The notes: generated from the sequence alone by a model not told the origin. Positions 27,520-35,950 are shown, numbered from the stretch's first letter. The stretch: 36,912 nucleotides of DNA from Microseira wollei NIES-4236 (GCF_020521235.1 NZ_BLAY01000099.1:1-36912), one strand, 5' to 3'. Made by a program: numbers and translations.

Positions 27520-27790
27520 AAATCAAAGGGGGTTGAAGAGGACGCGGGGAGTGGAAGACAAGGGAGAGGGGAGAAAGTTGTTGTGAAAGACTCTCTGTAT
27601 CGACCTGGCTTGGGTAATGACGTTCCCAGGCTGAGCCAGGGAACGAGGGTAGGCTGAATGACGTTCCCAGGCTGAGCCAGGGAACGAGGGTAGGCTGAGC
27701 CAGGGAACGAGGGTAGGCTGAGCCAGGGAACGAGGGTAATGGTGTTCCCAGGCAGAACAGTGGAAGGGTAATGGGCAAGAATCGAGTACC
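27520..27790. repeat. GTTCCCAGGCTGAGCC repeat cluster
   Basis: This 270-bp stretch has no gene. From 27530 it holds the recJ-type 'gaggacgcgggga..gttgttgtgaaagactct' segment, then several copies of GCTGAGCCAGGGAACG with AGGGTA spacers (27620-27755). It separates psb30 (minus) from the cysteine-cluster gene (plus). Confidence 0.8.
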
Positions 27791-27848
27791 GCTTCGCGTT
27801 ATAATAGTCAGTCTGATTGGGCTGAAACTCAACCGTAGCAAGAGTTCC

Positions 27849-27883
27849 CCAAATCTAAAATCTGAAATCTCAAATCTCAAATC
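27849..27883 (+). repeat. (AAATCTC)n heptamer leader repeat ending at a start codon
   Basis: About five units (two variant) run to CAAATCCA directly before ATG 27886. Similar leaders precede ATG 33146 and the creatininase ATG (379, minus). Confidence 0.8.
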
Positions 27884-27885
27884 CA

Positions 27886-28248
27886 ATGGCGACTTGGCAG
27901 TGTGTTAAACAATGTGGAGCCTGCTGTCATCTTGACCCCCAGGAGCGTCCCGACTTAGAAGAGTATCTATCCCCAGAGGAATTAAAACTGTATTTGAGCA
28001 TGGTGGGTGAAGGGGGATGGTGTATCCATTTTGACCATTCAAACCGCAGTTGCCGTATTTACCCGGATCGCCCGCGCTTTTGCCGTGTCGAGCTAGAAAC
28101 TTTCCGCAATATGTATGGCATTGAACCGGAAGAGGTAAGCGACTTTGCAATTGACTGTTGCCATCAGCACATAGAGTCAACTTACGGGCGTCGCAGCATA
28201 GAGATGCTTCGCTTCAACAGCGAAGTTTATGGCGCATCGGGTAGGTGA
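27886..28248 (+). CDS. YkgJ-family cysteine-cluster protein
   Basis: The 120-residue protein has the zinc- or iron-binding cysteine pattern of the YkgJ/UPF0153 family: CVKQCGACCHL at the N-terminus, then WCIHFDHSNRSCRIYPDRPR, then FCRVELETF and DCCHQHI. It is a soluble metal-binding protein of unsettled function. The last residues run into a GTAGGTGAGCAGGTGGG repeat, so the C-terminus may have been altered. ATG 27886 starts the conserved motif; the AAATCTC repeat takes the place of a Shine-Dalgarno. Psb30 is divergent upstream. Confidence 0.85.
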   Translation: MATWQCVKQCGACCHLDPQERPDLEEYLSPEELKLYLSMVGEGGWCIHFDHSNRSCRIYPDRPRFCRVELETFRNMYGIEPEEVSDFAIDCCHQHIESTYGRRSIEMLRFNSEVYGASGR

Positions 28249-28609
28249 GCAGGTGGGCCCAGGGGCAGTTGAATGCATATTCTCCTTTGCTCCCCATCTC
28301 AAGAGCTGCCCTACTCCTCTGCTACCTTGCTCAAGAGATCGCCCGCGCACCTGCTCACTCGCTCACTCGCTCACCCGCTAAATTGCTGCCCTCGTCCATC
28401 CCAATGACCCATTACCCATTACCCATTACCAACTGCCACTTTTTGTCAAAATTTCTTAACAAACAGCGGTGAAAGTACTGCAAGCGCTCAATAATCCAAA
28501 CTGGCAGCCGCGTCAAGGGAAATATGCCCTGCTACTTTCTATTTGCCAGACGAAGCGGTAAAGTTTATGGCTGTATGGAAACAAGCTTGTATGAGGAAAA
28601 GGTGTAGGG
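28249..28609. other. 360-bp intergenic region, repeats only
   Basis: No gene is supported. The stretch holds a ctgctcactcgctcactcgc run (about 28340-28375), CCATTACC heptamer-type units (about 28404-28430), and a possible ribosome-binding AGGAAAAGG upstream of GTG 28610. Confidence 0.6.
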
Positions 28610-30073
28610 GTGACTCGACAACCAAGAGTTAAACTAAATAATCCTTACCAAAGGATTGAAGAGCTTGAAACAAAACTCGACCGCGCGATTAAATATATCC
28701 GACGGCTGCGGCGGCACAATCATGAAATGCAAAGACAGCTTGCCTACTTTGAAGACAGGTACAGGCAACAGTCTAGACCCGTAGAAAGGGAAGTTGTTGT
28801 CATGCCTCAACCACAACCACGGCGGCGCAGAAGAAAACCTCCGGTAAAAGGTGCTGAAGTTCCTAAGATTGATACTGCTAAGGGTTTCTCCCTCAGACGA
28901 AAGCGGATTAGGTGGGTACAACTGCGATTGGCTGCTGTGGCGATCGGATTAACTGCATTGAGTCTTTTTACCATATCCTGGGTAGTGCGATCGCTGTTTC
29001 GTCCTCCAGCAACAACACAGCCTAGTGCCCAAGCAGCAGCCGTGACGACGACAACAGCACCCCAGTACCCACCCGCTTCGCCATTAGTGCCGCCGGAATA
29101 TCCTTCAGCACAACGGGGATCTTTACCAACGCTCTCAACAGATCTAGATCCGCAAAATTTACAAGCCACATACAACGTTACTACCCCGCCCAATTTAAAG
29201 CGAAGCAAGGATTTACAAGCAATAGTTGATGAGCTTGTAAATATGGCGGTGGATCAAGGACGACCAACCGAGCAATTATCGATCACCTTAATTAACGTTA
29301 AATCTGGTGAAGTTGCCGGATATCAACAACAGGTATTGCGGTTTCCTGCCAGCGTCCTGAAAATGTTTTGGATGGTTTATGTGTATGGAGGTTTAGCACA
29401 AGGAATTTTGCCCGATGAAGCTGGGTTTAATGTAGACCTCTTTCGCATGATTCAACAGTCTTCTAACGAGTCAGCCAGCCGCATTATCAATGCGGTTACC
29501 GGGACAAAATCCGGAGAAAAGCTATCGGATGAAGAATATCAAAATTGGAAGCGGCGCCGGATGTTTCTGACGGAATTTTTCCGCAAAGCCGGGTACGAGG
29601 GTATTATTTTAAGTCAAAAAACCCTCGACACTGCGGATCGACCTAAAGGCAGAGATGGGCAAATGTGGGACGATCCGCAAGAGCCAATTCGCAATAAAAT
29701 TTCCAGCGAACAAGCTGCCCGATTGATGTATGAAATTGTCATGGGAAAAGCTATTTCTCCGGAATATAGCCAAAAAATGCTCACCTGGTTGGCAAGGGAT
29801 TTAAGTCCGGAAGGGAAAGAAGATACGATCAGATTTGGGGGATTTAACCCAATTAAGGGCTTTTTTGGGGAACCTTTACCAGAAAATATTGATTTTGCTT
29901 CAAAAGCTGGCTGGACTTCTTCTGGGCGGCACGAGGTCGCGTTTGTGAAAACAAGAGATGGTAAAACCGCTTATATTCTGTCTGTTTTAGCCAGCGATGA
30001 AAGCTACTCGAATGATTGGAATTTATTCCCGGACATGTCGCGCTTTGTGTTCAAGCGCTTGGGCGGATCTTAG
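28610..30073 (+). CDS. membrane-anchored class A beta-lactamase-like serine hydrolase
   Basis: The 487-residue protein has an N-terminal coiled coil (YQRIEELETKLDRAIKYIRR), a basic stretch, one membrane helix (LAAVAIGLTALSLFTISWVV, about residues 107-126), a proline-rich linker, and a serine hydrolase domain. The catalytic S-x-x-K is PASVLKMFW, the second motif is SNESASRI (SxN-like position), and the KTG-like box is SKAGWTSSGRHEVAFV. Such proteins in cyanobacteria may be peptidoglycan-active carboxypeptidase-like enzymes or true lactamases; the long coiled-coil anchor favours a cell-envelope role (inference). GTG 28610 was chosen because AGGAAAAGG lies upstream. Confidence 0.85.
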   Translation: MTRQPRVKLNNPYQRIEELETKLDRAIKYIRRLRRHNHEMQRQLAYFEDRYRQQSRPVEREVVVMPQPQPRRRRRKPPVKGAEVPKIDTAKGFSLRRKRIRWVQLRLAAVAIGLTALSLFTISWVVRSLFRPPATTQPSAQAAAVTTTTAPQYPPASPLVPPEYPSAQRGSLPTLSTDLDPQNLQATYNVTTPPNLKRSKDLQAIVDELVNMAVDQGRPTEQLSITLINVKSGEVAGYQQQVLRFPASVLKMFWMVYVYGGLAQGILPDEAGFNVDLFRMIQQSSNESASRIINAVTGTKSGEKLSDEEYQNWKRRRMFLTEFFRKAGYEGIILSQKTLDTADRPKGRDGQMWDDPQEPIRNKISSEQAARLMYEIVMGKAISPEYSQKMLTWLARDLSPEGKEDTIRFGGFNPIKGFFGEPLPENIDFASKAGWTSSGRHEVAFVKTRDGKTAYILSVLASDESYSNDWNLFPDMSRFVFKRLGGS

Positions 30074-30259
30074 TTCAAGGTGAGGGCGCGAGTCAGCGGG
30101 TGCGCGAGTCAGCAGGTGAGCAAGGGAGATGAGGAGAATGTACATTCAAATTCCCCTCTGCCTCCCCGCCGTCGTGCCCACCTGCCCACCTGCCCGCTTG
30201 CCCTATGACTAATTAGAGATAAAATGAGAAAAATATGAAAAAACTGGTGGGTAGTAAAA

Positions 30260-30670
30260 TTGACTGTAAAACTCTCCTCGTTGCCAAAAAGCGTGGCTAA
30301 TTCTGGGGATCAACCCCTGACGGAAACAGCACCCCAAGATTTAAAAGCTGCTAACAGACAGCAGGAACAACCAACCACAAAACTGGAACTGGGTGCGTTA
30401 GCAGTCTTTGGCTCTACTTTTTTGACCATCTTTTTATCGGAAATGGGGGATAAAACCCAAGTTGCAACCCTGCTGATGAGTGCCGAGTCTCATTCGCCTT
30501 GGATGGTTTTTGCTGGCGCAGGTTCTGCGCTGGTAGCGACAAGCTTGTTGGGATGTCTGCTAGGTCGCTTGCTGGCAAAGTGGATCTCTCCCCAAGTCCT
30601 GAACAAAGCTGCTGGGGCGAGTATGCTGTTGATTGCTGCACAGCTGCTGTGGGAAATCGTTCCTCGCTAA
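30260..30670 (+). CDS. half-size UPF0016 manganese exporter (hemi manganese exchanger)
   Basis: The 136-residue protein has a soluble N-terminus of about 45 residues, then membrane helices with the family signature FLSEMGDKTQVATLLMS (E-x-G-D-K-T) followed by helices SALVATSLLGCLLGRLLAKW and a C-terminal LNKAAGASMLLIAAQLLW. Full-size members have two such motifs in one chain; here a second half-size gene (30793-31074) carries the other, so the two probably pair as a heteromer (the Hmx type of Mn exporter described in cyanobacteria). The start is TTG 30260 after GGTGG, as no upstream ATG fits. Confidence 0.85.
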   Translation: MTVKLSSLPKSVANSGDQPLTETAPQDLKAANRQQEQPTTKLELGALAVFGSTFLTIFLSEMGDKTQVATLLMSAESHSPWMVFAGAGSALVATSLLGCLLGRLLAKWISPQVLNKAAGASMLLIAAQLLWEIVPR

Positions 30671-30778
30671 TGGCTAATTGCTAATTGCTAATTGCAGGTG
30701 AAGGTTAAACCTAAAATTAGCCATTAGCCATTAGCCATTAGCCATTAGCCATTACCCATTACCCATTACCCATTACCA
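30671..30778. repeat. heptamer array cluster between the two Mn exporter genes
   Basis: (TGGCTAA/TTGCTAA) units lie at 30669-30696, and ATTAGCC and ATTACCC units at 30716-30778 (about nine in all). They fill almost the whole 122-bp gap and end 15 bp before the second gene. Confidence 0.85.
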
Positions 30779-30792
30779 AATCTAAAATTGAC

Positions 30793-31074
30793 ATGCTGGA
30801 CTGGCATTTATTGGGATTGAGTTTTATTACCGTGTTTTTGTCCGAGTTGGGGGACAAAAGCCAACTAGCTGCGATTGCTCTTAGCGGCAGTTCTAAATCT
30901 CCCCGCGCCGTGTTTTTTGGCACCGCTGTGGCGCTGCTGCTGACTAGCTTGCTAGGCGTTATCGTCGGGGAAGGGGCTGCACATTTACTCCCCGTGGGTT
31001 GGGTGAAAGCGATCGCTGCCATCGGTTTTGCCTTCATGGCTTGGCGGCTGCTATTTTCCCAACCCGAAGAATAA
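30793..31074 (+). CDS. half-size UPF0016 manganese exporter, second subunit
   Basis: The 93-residue protein has three membrane helices. FLSELGDKSQLAAIAL carries the E-x-G-D-K-S motif, followed by VFFGTAVALLLTSLLGVIVG and a C-terminal KAIAAIGFAFMAWRLLF. With the upstream gene it supplies the second motif of a complete UPF0016 transporter. ATG 30793 gives the family N-terminus. Confidence 0.9.
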   Translation: MLDWHLLGLSFITVFLSELGDKSQLAAIALSGSSKSPRAVFFGTAVALLLTSLLGVIVGEGAAHLLPVGWVKAIAAIGFAFMAWRLLFSQPEE

Positions 31075-31139
31075 AGTAATTGCAGATTTTAGATTTGAGA
31101 TTGCAGATTTTGGCGTTTTAAATCTGCAATCTGCAATTT

Positions 31140-31643
31140 TCAATCTGAAATTCTACCGTAGCACCAGCGGATAACTGCACCGCCAGCGACTAGCTTGAGA
31201 ATTTCCAATACCCAATAGCCTGAGTGCAAAACATTCATCGTGCCGGGAACCTCAACTGCGGGTTCAAACAGGTTGAGATTTAGCCCCAGCGCGCTCATCT
31301 GCGGCGTCAAGGCATAGGTATAAACTAAAGCCACCAACATCAGAATGATGGATAAAATTATGGCTTGGGAGTGACTTTTCTCAGTTGTACTTTGCGTGTG
31401 TGCCAGCGCTAACGTGCCTGTTAATACCAGGGCAGCGCAGAGTAACTCGATGCGGTTAAAAATCCAGAAAATCAGATAACCCGCCGTGGCAAATCCAGAC
31501 TCAGCCATCATACCTGAAGCATAAAGACCGGGCATAATTACCAAGTCCAGCACCAGGCTGCTGCTGAGCCAAAAAGCTAAAGTAAAAATAATAATTGTTT
31601 GCCACGCAGGCCGTTTTAATTGGACGCTAGAAGCAGCAGACAT
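31140..31643 (-). CDS. DUF4149-like integral membrane protein
   Basis: The 167-residue protein has four predicted membrane helices: TIIIFTLAFWLSSSLVLDLV, GYLIFWIFNRIELLCAALVL, AIILSIILMLVALVYTYALT and VLEILKLVAGGAVIRW. The ...PQMSALG.. and LHSGYWVLEILKL segments match the DUF4149/TMEM205-like family in cyanobacteria. Function is unknown. The stop codon lies inside an AATCTGAAATCTGCAATC-type repeat shared with the 3' side of the Mn exporter gene, so the two convergent genes end in the same repeat cluster (31075-31145). Confidence 0.75.
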   Translation of the reverse strand: MSAASSVQLKRPAWQTIIIFTLAFWLSSSLVLDLVIMPGLYASGMMAESGFATAGYLIFWIFNRIELLCAALVLTGTLALAHTQSTTEKSHSQAIILSIILMLVALVYTYALTPQMSALGLNLNLFEPAVEVPGTMNVLHSGYWVLEILKLVAGGAVIRWCYGRISD

Positions 31644-31810
31644 ATAATCTCACCTGCGTTGTATCTTACTTTCAGCTTAGCTAATTTTCTCAATTAGAGA
31701 TATGAATTATTTTTGCGAACTTGACGGCGATTAATTATAAGAATTATTAAAAACAGGTTCGGGGACTTGACATTAACATGATAAGTAGGGCTGCATTTTG
31801 CATTTGAGCC

Positions 31811-32371
31811 ATGGGCGTTGCAACATTGTTAGGAGCAACCTTAGCAGTATCGGCAGCAATTTGGGGAGTTGTCGGTCAACCCGCGTTGGCAGTGACGCTG
31901 TCGGATGGTACGGTTAACTTTGTGGGAGTGCCGCGTCTAGAGGGGGCGTCAACTACGTTCAACCAGACATATGCATGGGGTGCGACATATTATTTTACAA
32001 TTTCGGTACCAGAAGATGCGGGAGAACCGCTGCAACGGATAGCGATCGCACAGCATGAGGGAAGCGACGAGATCGAATTTGACCTGGAAGAAAGTCGCGC
32101 CTATGAAGGGACGCGCCGCAATCCTGGGAGTGAGATCGCGCTACTAGCAGCAACGCCAAACAAAGATAACCAGACGCTAGATTTAACATTCTCACCGCCA
32201 GTACATCCAGGCAAGAAGGTAACCATTGCGTTGAGACCCGTGCAAAATCCCAGGTATGGGGGCGTTTATTTATTTGGCGTCACCGCGTTTCCCCCAGGCG
32301 AGAAAGCAAGGGGTCAGTTTCTCGGTTTTGGACGCCTGCATTTTTACGAGAGAGGAGATTTGGGTCTATAG
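31811..32371 (+). CDS. DUF2808 domain-containing exported protein
   Basis: The 186-residue protein has a signal peptide (TLLGATLAVSAAIWGVVG, cut near PALA) and the DUF2808 domain: LSDGTVNFVGVPRLEG, YYFTISVPEDAGEPLQRIAI, then LDLTFSPPVHPGKKVTIAL, PVQNPRYGGVYLFGVTAFPP and a LGFGRLHFYERG end. These proteins are found in cyanobacteria, probably in the periplasm or envelope, without a defined function. ATG 31811 starts at the signal segment. The upstream gap (31644-31810) is AT-rich and may hold its promoter. Confidence 0.85.
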   Translation: MGVATLLGATLAVSAAIWGVVGQPALAVTLSDGTVNFVGVPRLEGASTTFNQTYAWGATYYFTISVPEDAGEPLQRIAIAQHEGSDEIEFDLEESRAYEGTRRNPGSEIALLAATPNKDNQTLDLTFSPPVHPGKKVTIALRPVQNPRYGGVYLFGVTAFPPGEKARGQFLGFGRLHFYERGDLGL

Positions 32372-32708
32372 TTCCATTTGGGATAGTCAAACATAGACAA
32401 AACGTTTAACATCCTACTATGGCTTTGAGCAACGACTGTGAAGAACCCAACTATGAGGGAACACAGTCGTTATACGCAAGGGATGTACTACTAGACACCC
32501 TCTATCCCTCATCAATAATTTTGACTTGGGATTACTTTTTAGAATAGATTAAGATCCTTTCTTAATCTTTACTGAGGTGGCTTTTTAAGCTTCTCAGGTT
32601 ATAGAATACCATAAATGGCTATTTATGGTGATAAGTTGAGTAAAGTTTTACAATACTGATAATCTGTTTTGTAAGGTTTGGCGACTGGGGGCGATTGTCC
32701 TACACCAG
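32372..32708. other. intergenic region with two hairpins
   Basis: No gene is supported. AACGACTGTG (32431-32440) pairs with CACAGTCGTT (32462-32471) and could serve as a terminator for the DUF2808 gene. ACCATAAAT / ATTTATGGT (32608-32616 and 32621-32629) is a smaller hairpin. Confidence 0.5.
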
Positions 32709-33052
32709 CAGGACTTACGCAAATCGCCTTTGTTTCTATGAAAAATCGTTGGTTTGGCAACCAGAGATCTAAGCAGAAACTTTGGTGATAGGAAGGAACC
32801 GGGTTTCTATGAAAAATCGTTGGTTTGGCAACCAGAGATCTAAGCAGAAACTTTGGTGATAGGAAGAAACCGGGTTTCTATGAAAAATCGTTGGTTTGGG
32901 AACCAGAGATATGCCTCCCTTCCGCACTCGCGGAAGCAGCTGGAAACTTTGGTGATAGGAAGAAACCGGGTTTCTATGAAAAATCGTTGGTTTGGGAACC
33001 AGAGATCTAAGCAGAAACCCGGTTTCTAGGATCGTCGTGGGTAAGTCCTGAC
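32709..33052. repeat. four tandem 71-bp-type units within AGGACTTAC inverted ends
   Basis: Units beginning TTTCTATGAAAAATCGTTGG start at 32733, 32804, 32875 and 32971 (periods 71, 71 and 96). The third unit differs by 25 extra bases (gcctcccttccgcactcgc..). AAACCGGGTTTC motifs join the units. The ends are GGACTTACGCA (left) and GGGTAAGTCC (right), inverted repeats typical of cyanobacterial insertion-element ends (inference). Confidence 0.75.
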
Positions 33053-33100
33053 CAGTTTGGCGACAGTAGATTGGGTAAAATACCTACTCAATCCAAAATC

Positions 33101-33143
33101 CTCCGATCCAAAATCTCAAATCTCAAATCTCAAATCTCAAATC
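33101..33143 (+). repeat. (AATCTCA)n heptamer leader repeat ending at a start codon
   Basis: The run ends CAAATCTCAAATCCT directly before ATG 33146, as at 27849-27885. Confidence 0.8.
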
Positions 33144-33145
33144 CT

Positions 33146-34555
33146 ATGATCGCCCCCTCAAAACGCGCCTACGCCCTCGATGCATTGCGTGGTTTCGCCA
33201 TTTTAGCGATGGTTTTATCCGGGACTATCGCCTACAAAATCTTACCCGCGTGGATGTATCACGCCCAAGTACCGCCACCCGACCATGTTTTTAATCCTAA
33301 ACTGCCCGGATTAACTTGGGTCGATCTCGTTTTTCCCATCTTTTTATTTTCAATGGGGGCAGCAATACCCCTGGCGCTGTCCCTTCGCCTCGCCAAAGGA
33401 TTGCCAAAGATCGGGATTATTTTATCTATTCTTAAACGCGGATTCCTCTTAGGCGCATTTGCCATTATTCTGCAACATCTTCGACCCCAAGTCATCAATC
33501 CCAACCCATCGACGCAAAAATGGCAGATTGCCTTATTGGGGTTTTTCCTATTATTTTTTATGTTTGTTCGTTTACCAGCATCCTGGAAACTTTGGATACG
33601 CAACGCAATTACTTTAAGTGCCTGGATTGCGGCAATTTTTCTGCTGTCTATAATTCAATATCCAGACAAAAGTGGCTTTTCAGTTTCTCGCAGCGATATT
33701 ATCCTGATTGTTCTGGCAAATATGGCTGTTTTTGGGTCAATAATCTGGTTATTTACCAGGCAAAATATCTTCTTACGAGTTGGATTGCTAGGTTTATTAT
33801 TCGCCCTCCAGCTATCTTCTACCGCCGATGGTTGGGTAGCACAACTTTGGTCATATTCGCCCGCCCCCTGGATTTTCAAATTCGCTTATTTAAAGTATCT
33901 ATTTATAGTCATTCCGGGAACAGTCGCTGGCGATTTGATTCTGGAATCGATGCAGACAACAGAATACGACCAAAAAGAATCTTGGAAAACCTGGCGTTTC
34001 GATACTATTGTTTGGTTGATGTTGGCGCTGAATTTGACTTTGCTAGTCGGATTGCAATCCAGATTAGTATTGCCAACAACCTTAGCAACCGCAATTCTTT
34101 GCTCGATTGGTTGGTTTTTATTCAAACATCCGACTTCTGCCACCGAAAGATTGCTCAATAGACTTTACAGTTGGGGCATTTTATGGTTGGCAATTGGCTT
34201 ATTTTTTGAACCTTACGAAGGCGGCATTAAAAAAGACCCCTCTACCATGAGTTACTACTTTGTCACGACGGGAATGTCTATTGTTATTTTAATCGGTTTT
34301 ACCATTATTTTTGAGATTTTTACGAAAAAATCGTGGTTAAATTTATTAATCGATAACGGGCAAAATCCGATGATTGCGTATGTGGGATTTGCTAACTTAC
34401 TTTGGCCTATTTTGGCCTTAACAGGATGGGAAGAAAGTATTATAAGACATACTCAAACTCCGGTTATGGGATTTATGAAAGGAGTTGGGTATACTTTGGT
34501 TATTGCTTTAGTTGTAAGTGTATTTACCAGGTTAAAATTATTTTGGAGAACTTAA
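33146..34555 (+). CDS. DUF5009 / heparan-alpha-glucosaminide acyltransferase-like membrane protein
   Basis: The 469-residue protein has about ten or more membrane helices. The N-terminus (SKRAYALDALRGFAILAMVL) carries the R-x-x-x-LDxxRGxAI pattern of the DUF5009/NagX acyltransferase family, followed by LTWVDLVFPIFLFSMGAAIP (the WVDLVFPxFLF signature). The family relates to transmembrane N-acetyltransferases such as HGSNAT; sugar acetylation is possible but not shown. I chose ATG 33146, where the family begins; the longer ORF reads through the AATCTCA repeat. Confidence 0.85.
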   Translation: MIAPSKRAYALDALRGFAILAMVLSGTIAYKILPAWMYHAQVPPPDHVFNPKLPGLTWVDLVFPIFLFSMGAAIPLALSLRLAKGLPKIGIILSILKRGFLLGAFAIILQHLRPQVINPNPSTQKWQIALLGFFLLFFMFVRLPASWKLWIRNAITLSAWIAAIFLLSIIQYPDKSGFSVSRSDIILIVLANMAVFGSIIWLFTRQNIFLRVGLLGLLFALQLSSTADGWVAQLWSYSPAPWIFKFAYLKYLFIVIPGTVAGDLILESMQTTEYDQKESWKTWRFDTIVWLMLALNLTLLVGLQSRLVLPTTLATAILCSIGWFLFKHPTSATERLLNRLYSWGILWLAIGLFFEPYEGGIKKDPSTMSYYFVTTGMSIVILIGFTIIFEIFTKKSWLNLLIDNGQNPMIAYVGFANLLWPILALTGWEESIIRHTQTPVMGFMKGVGYTLVIALVVSVFTRLKLFWRT

Positions 34556-34562
34556 GCAATCT

Positions 34563-34595
34563 AGAAACCCGGTTTTTTAGAAAAACCGGGTTTCT
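34563..34595. terminator. perfect 15-bp hairpin after the DUF5009 gene
   Basis: AGAAACCCGGTTTTT (34563-34577), a 3-nt loop (TAG), then AAAAACCGGGTTTCT (34581-34595), seven bases after the stop. It belongs to the AAACCGGGTTTC repeat family; it could act as a terminator but also precedes the next gene by only 15 bp. Confidence 0.55.
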
Positions 34596-34610
34596 GAAAG
34601 AACAAAAGCT

Positions 34611-35222
34611 ATGCAGACAGTGCGCGTTGTATATTTAGTACCATCTGATGCTAATCCAAGCGAGGATTTTAAGAATGGGATCGCCAACGCTATTACCCAT
34701 CTCCAGCAGTGGTATTTGGCGCAGATGGAAAATCAGAAAACATTTAGGTTAACAGATAGCATTGTAGAAGTAGTGCGAACAAACCACAAAGCCAGATGGT
34801 ACGCTACAAATCCCGCAGGCGAATATCATCTTTGGTTTTGGAATAATGTTTTAGCAGATGGTTTTGCCTTGACGGGTGCAAGTTTTAACGACCCTAATTT
34901 TATCTGGATTTTTTATATCGACGCCGAAAACGATCGAGGACAATACGGCGGTGCGGGAACTTGCGGTGTAGCGGTATTACCTCAGCACGATATACACGGT
35001 TTAATCGGATTGAGTAAAGAACCCGTTTCGCGATGGATAGGAGGATTGGGACACGAATTAGGACATGCATTTGGTTTACCACATCCGCCTGGGTGCGAGG
35101 AAGATCAAAGCCTGCCGGAAAGTCAGTGCATCATGTATTTGGGAATGTACAATTATCCAGATACATTCTTGTTAGCTGAAGATAAAGAAGCGCTGAATCA
35201 AAGTCGGTTTTTTGTGGGGTAA
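34611..35222 (+). CDS. metzincin-type zinc metalloprotease
   Basis: The 203-residue protein has the extended zinc motif GGLGHELGHAFGLPHPPGCE (HExxHxxGxxH, about residue 146) followed 20-30 residues later by a possible Met-turn (CIMYLGMYNYP). The rest (TVRVVYLVPSDANPSEDF, WFWNNVLADGF, FNDPNFIWIFYIDAENDRGQ) fits a small secreted-type metalloprotease domain. No signal peptide is visible, so it may stay in the cytoplasm, need a non-classical exit, or have lost an N-terminal extension. ATG 34611 is the first good start; a strong hairpin lies just upstream. Confidence 0.75.
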   Translation: MQTVRVVYLVPSDANPSEDFKNGIANAITHLQQWYLAQMENQKTFRLTDSIVEVVRTNHKARWYATNPAGEYHLWFWNNVLADGFALTGASFNDPNFIWIFYIDAENDRGQYGGAGTCGVAVLPQHDIHGLIGLSKEPVSRWIGGLGHELGHAFGLPHPPGCEEDQSLPESQCIMYLGMYNYPDTFLLAEDKEALNQSRFFVG

Positions 35223-35310
35223 GCCGCATCTAAGTAGATTGATTTGGGAGAGCGATATGCCGACCGCACGCTACGCGATCGCTTTCTGCTAAATTAATCT
35301 ACGATACGCT

Positions 35311-35316
35311 TATAAT
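35311..35316 (+). promoter_or_regulatory. -10 element (TATAAT) of TA module 1
   Basis: A perfect TATAAT ends six bases before the toxin ATG, so a transcript from it would be nearly leaderless. The same arrangement occurs at 36140-36145 in module 2. Confidence 0.45.
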
Positions 35317-35322
35317 CGAATT

Positions 35323-35667
35323 ATGGAAGCACAACCGAGGGAGATTCAGCGTTATATTACTCCAGAAGGCAGAATTCCTTTCGCAGAATGGCTTGCTTCC
35401 TTGCGAGATAGGGAAGCCAGAGCTAGGATCAACTCTAGGCTGGGCCGAGTTCGTCTCGGAAATTTGGGAGATTGTCGGTCAGTTGGAGAAGGAGTTTGTG
35501 AGCTAAGAATCAACTATGGCCCTGGCTACCGAGTCTATTTTGGACAAATAGGAACAACGATAGTACTTTTACTCTGTGGTGGAGATAAAAGCAATCAAGT
35601 GGAAGATATTCTTAAAGCTAAGGAGTATTGGGCGGACTATGAAAGACGTGAAAATGCCAACCAGTGA
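35323..35667 (+). CDS. RelE/ParE (phage Gp49-like, HigB-type) toxin, module 1
   Basis: The 114-residue protein has the family pattern: FAEWLASLRDREARARI, RLGRVRLGNLGDCRSVGEGV, CELRINYGPGYRVYFGQ, then IVLLLCGGDKSNQVEDI and LKAKEYWADYERR. Relatives cleave mRNA on the ribosome when the antitoxin is lost. ATG 35323 begins the family; the antitoxin gene starts inside its 3' end (29-bp overlap), giving the toxin-first order of higBA modules. A diverged second copy lies 829 bp downstream. Confidence 0.9.
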   Translation: MEAQPREIQRYITPEGRIPFAEWLASLRDREARARINSRLGRVRLGNLGDCRSVGEGVCELRINYGPGYRVYFGQIGTTIVLLLCGGDKSNQVEDILKAKEYWADYERRENANQ

Positions 35668-35950
35668 TAGCTGGCTAAATGCACTAATTGAATCCCTCAA
35701 AGATCCAGAAGAAGCTGCTGCTTATATCGAGGCTGTATTAGAAGAAAAAGATCCTGAATCTGAATTGCTCCGGTTGACGCTTAAAGATGTAATTGATGCT
35801 CGCGTGGGGATAAATGCTCTCTCAGACGAAGCTAAAATGCGTTATGAAAAAATTGACAAAATATTGTCAGCAACTGGTGGGGCTGAAATTTACGCTTTGG
35901 TTGAGTTGTTGGATGCACTGGGGTTTCGGATTGCGATCGCTCCCAAGTAG
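35639..35950 (+). CDS. HigA-like antitoxin, module 1
   Basis: The 103-residue protein has the addiction-module antidote pattern: LIESLKDPEEAAAYIEAVLE, then LTLKDVIDARVG and a C-terminal VELLDALGFRIAIAPK, which in the family completes a helix-turn-helix that represses the operon. I chose ATG 35639 by analogy with module 2, where the ORF starts at the same place (MKDVK.PTS). It overlaps the toxin gene. Confidence 0.85.
   Translation: MKDVKMPTSDSWLNALIESLKDPEEAAAYIEAVLEEKDPESELLRLTLKDVIDARVGINALSDEAKMRYEKIDKILSATGGAEIYALVELLDALGFRIAIAPK

Noticed and set aside
27512-27886. 124-codon minus-strand ORF
   Set aside because: It is translated from GTTCCCAGGC repeats and has no ribosome-binding site or recognisable domain.
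32825-33010. 61-codon ORF with a repeated peptide
   Set aside because: It is only the translation of the 71-bp tandem repeat.
32709-33052. Repeat units of about 71 bp, considered as a CRISPR array
   Set aside because: The whole unit is conserved, so there are no unique spacers; no cas gene is nearby.
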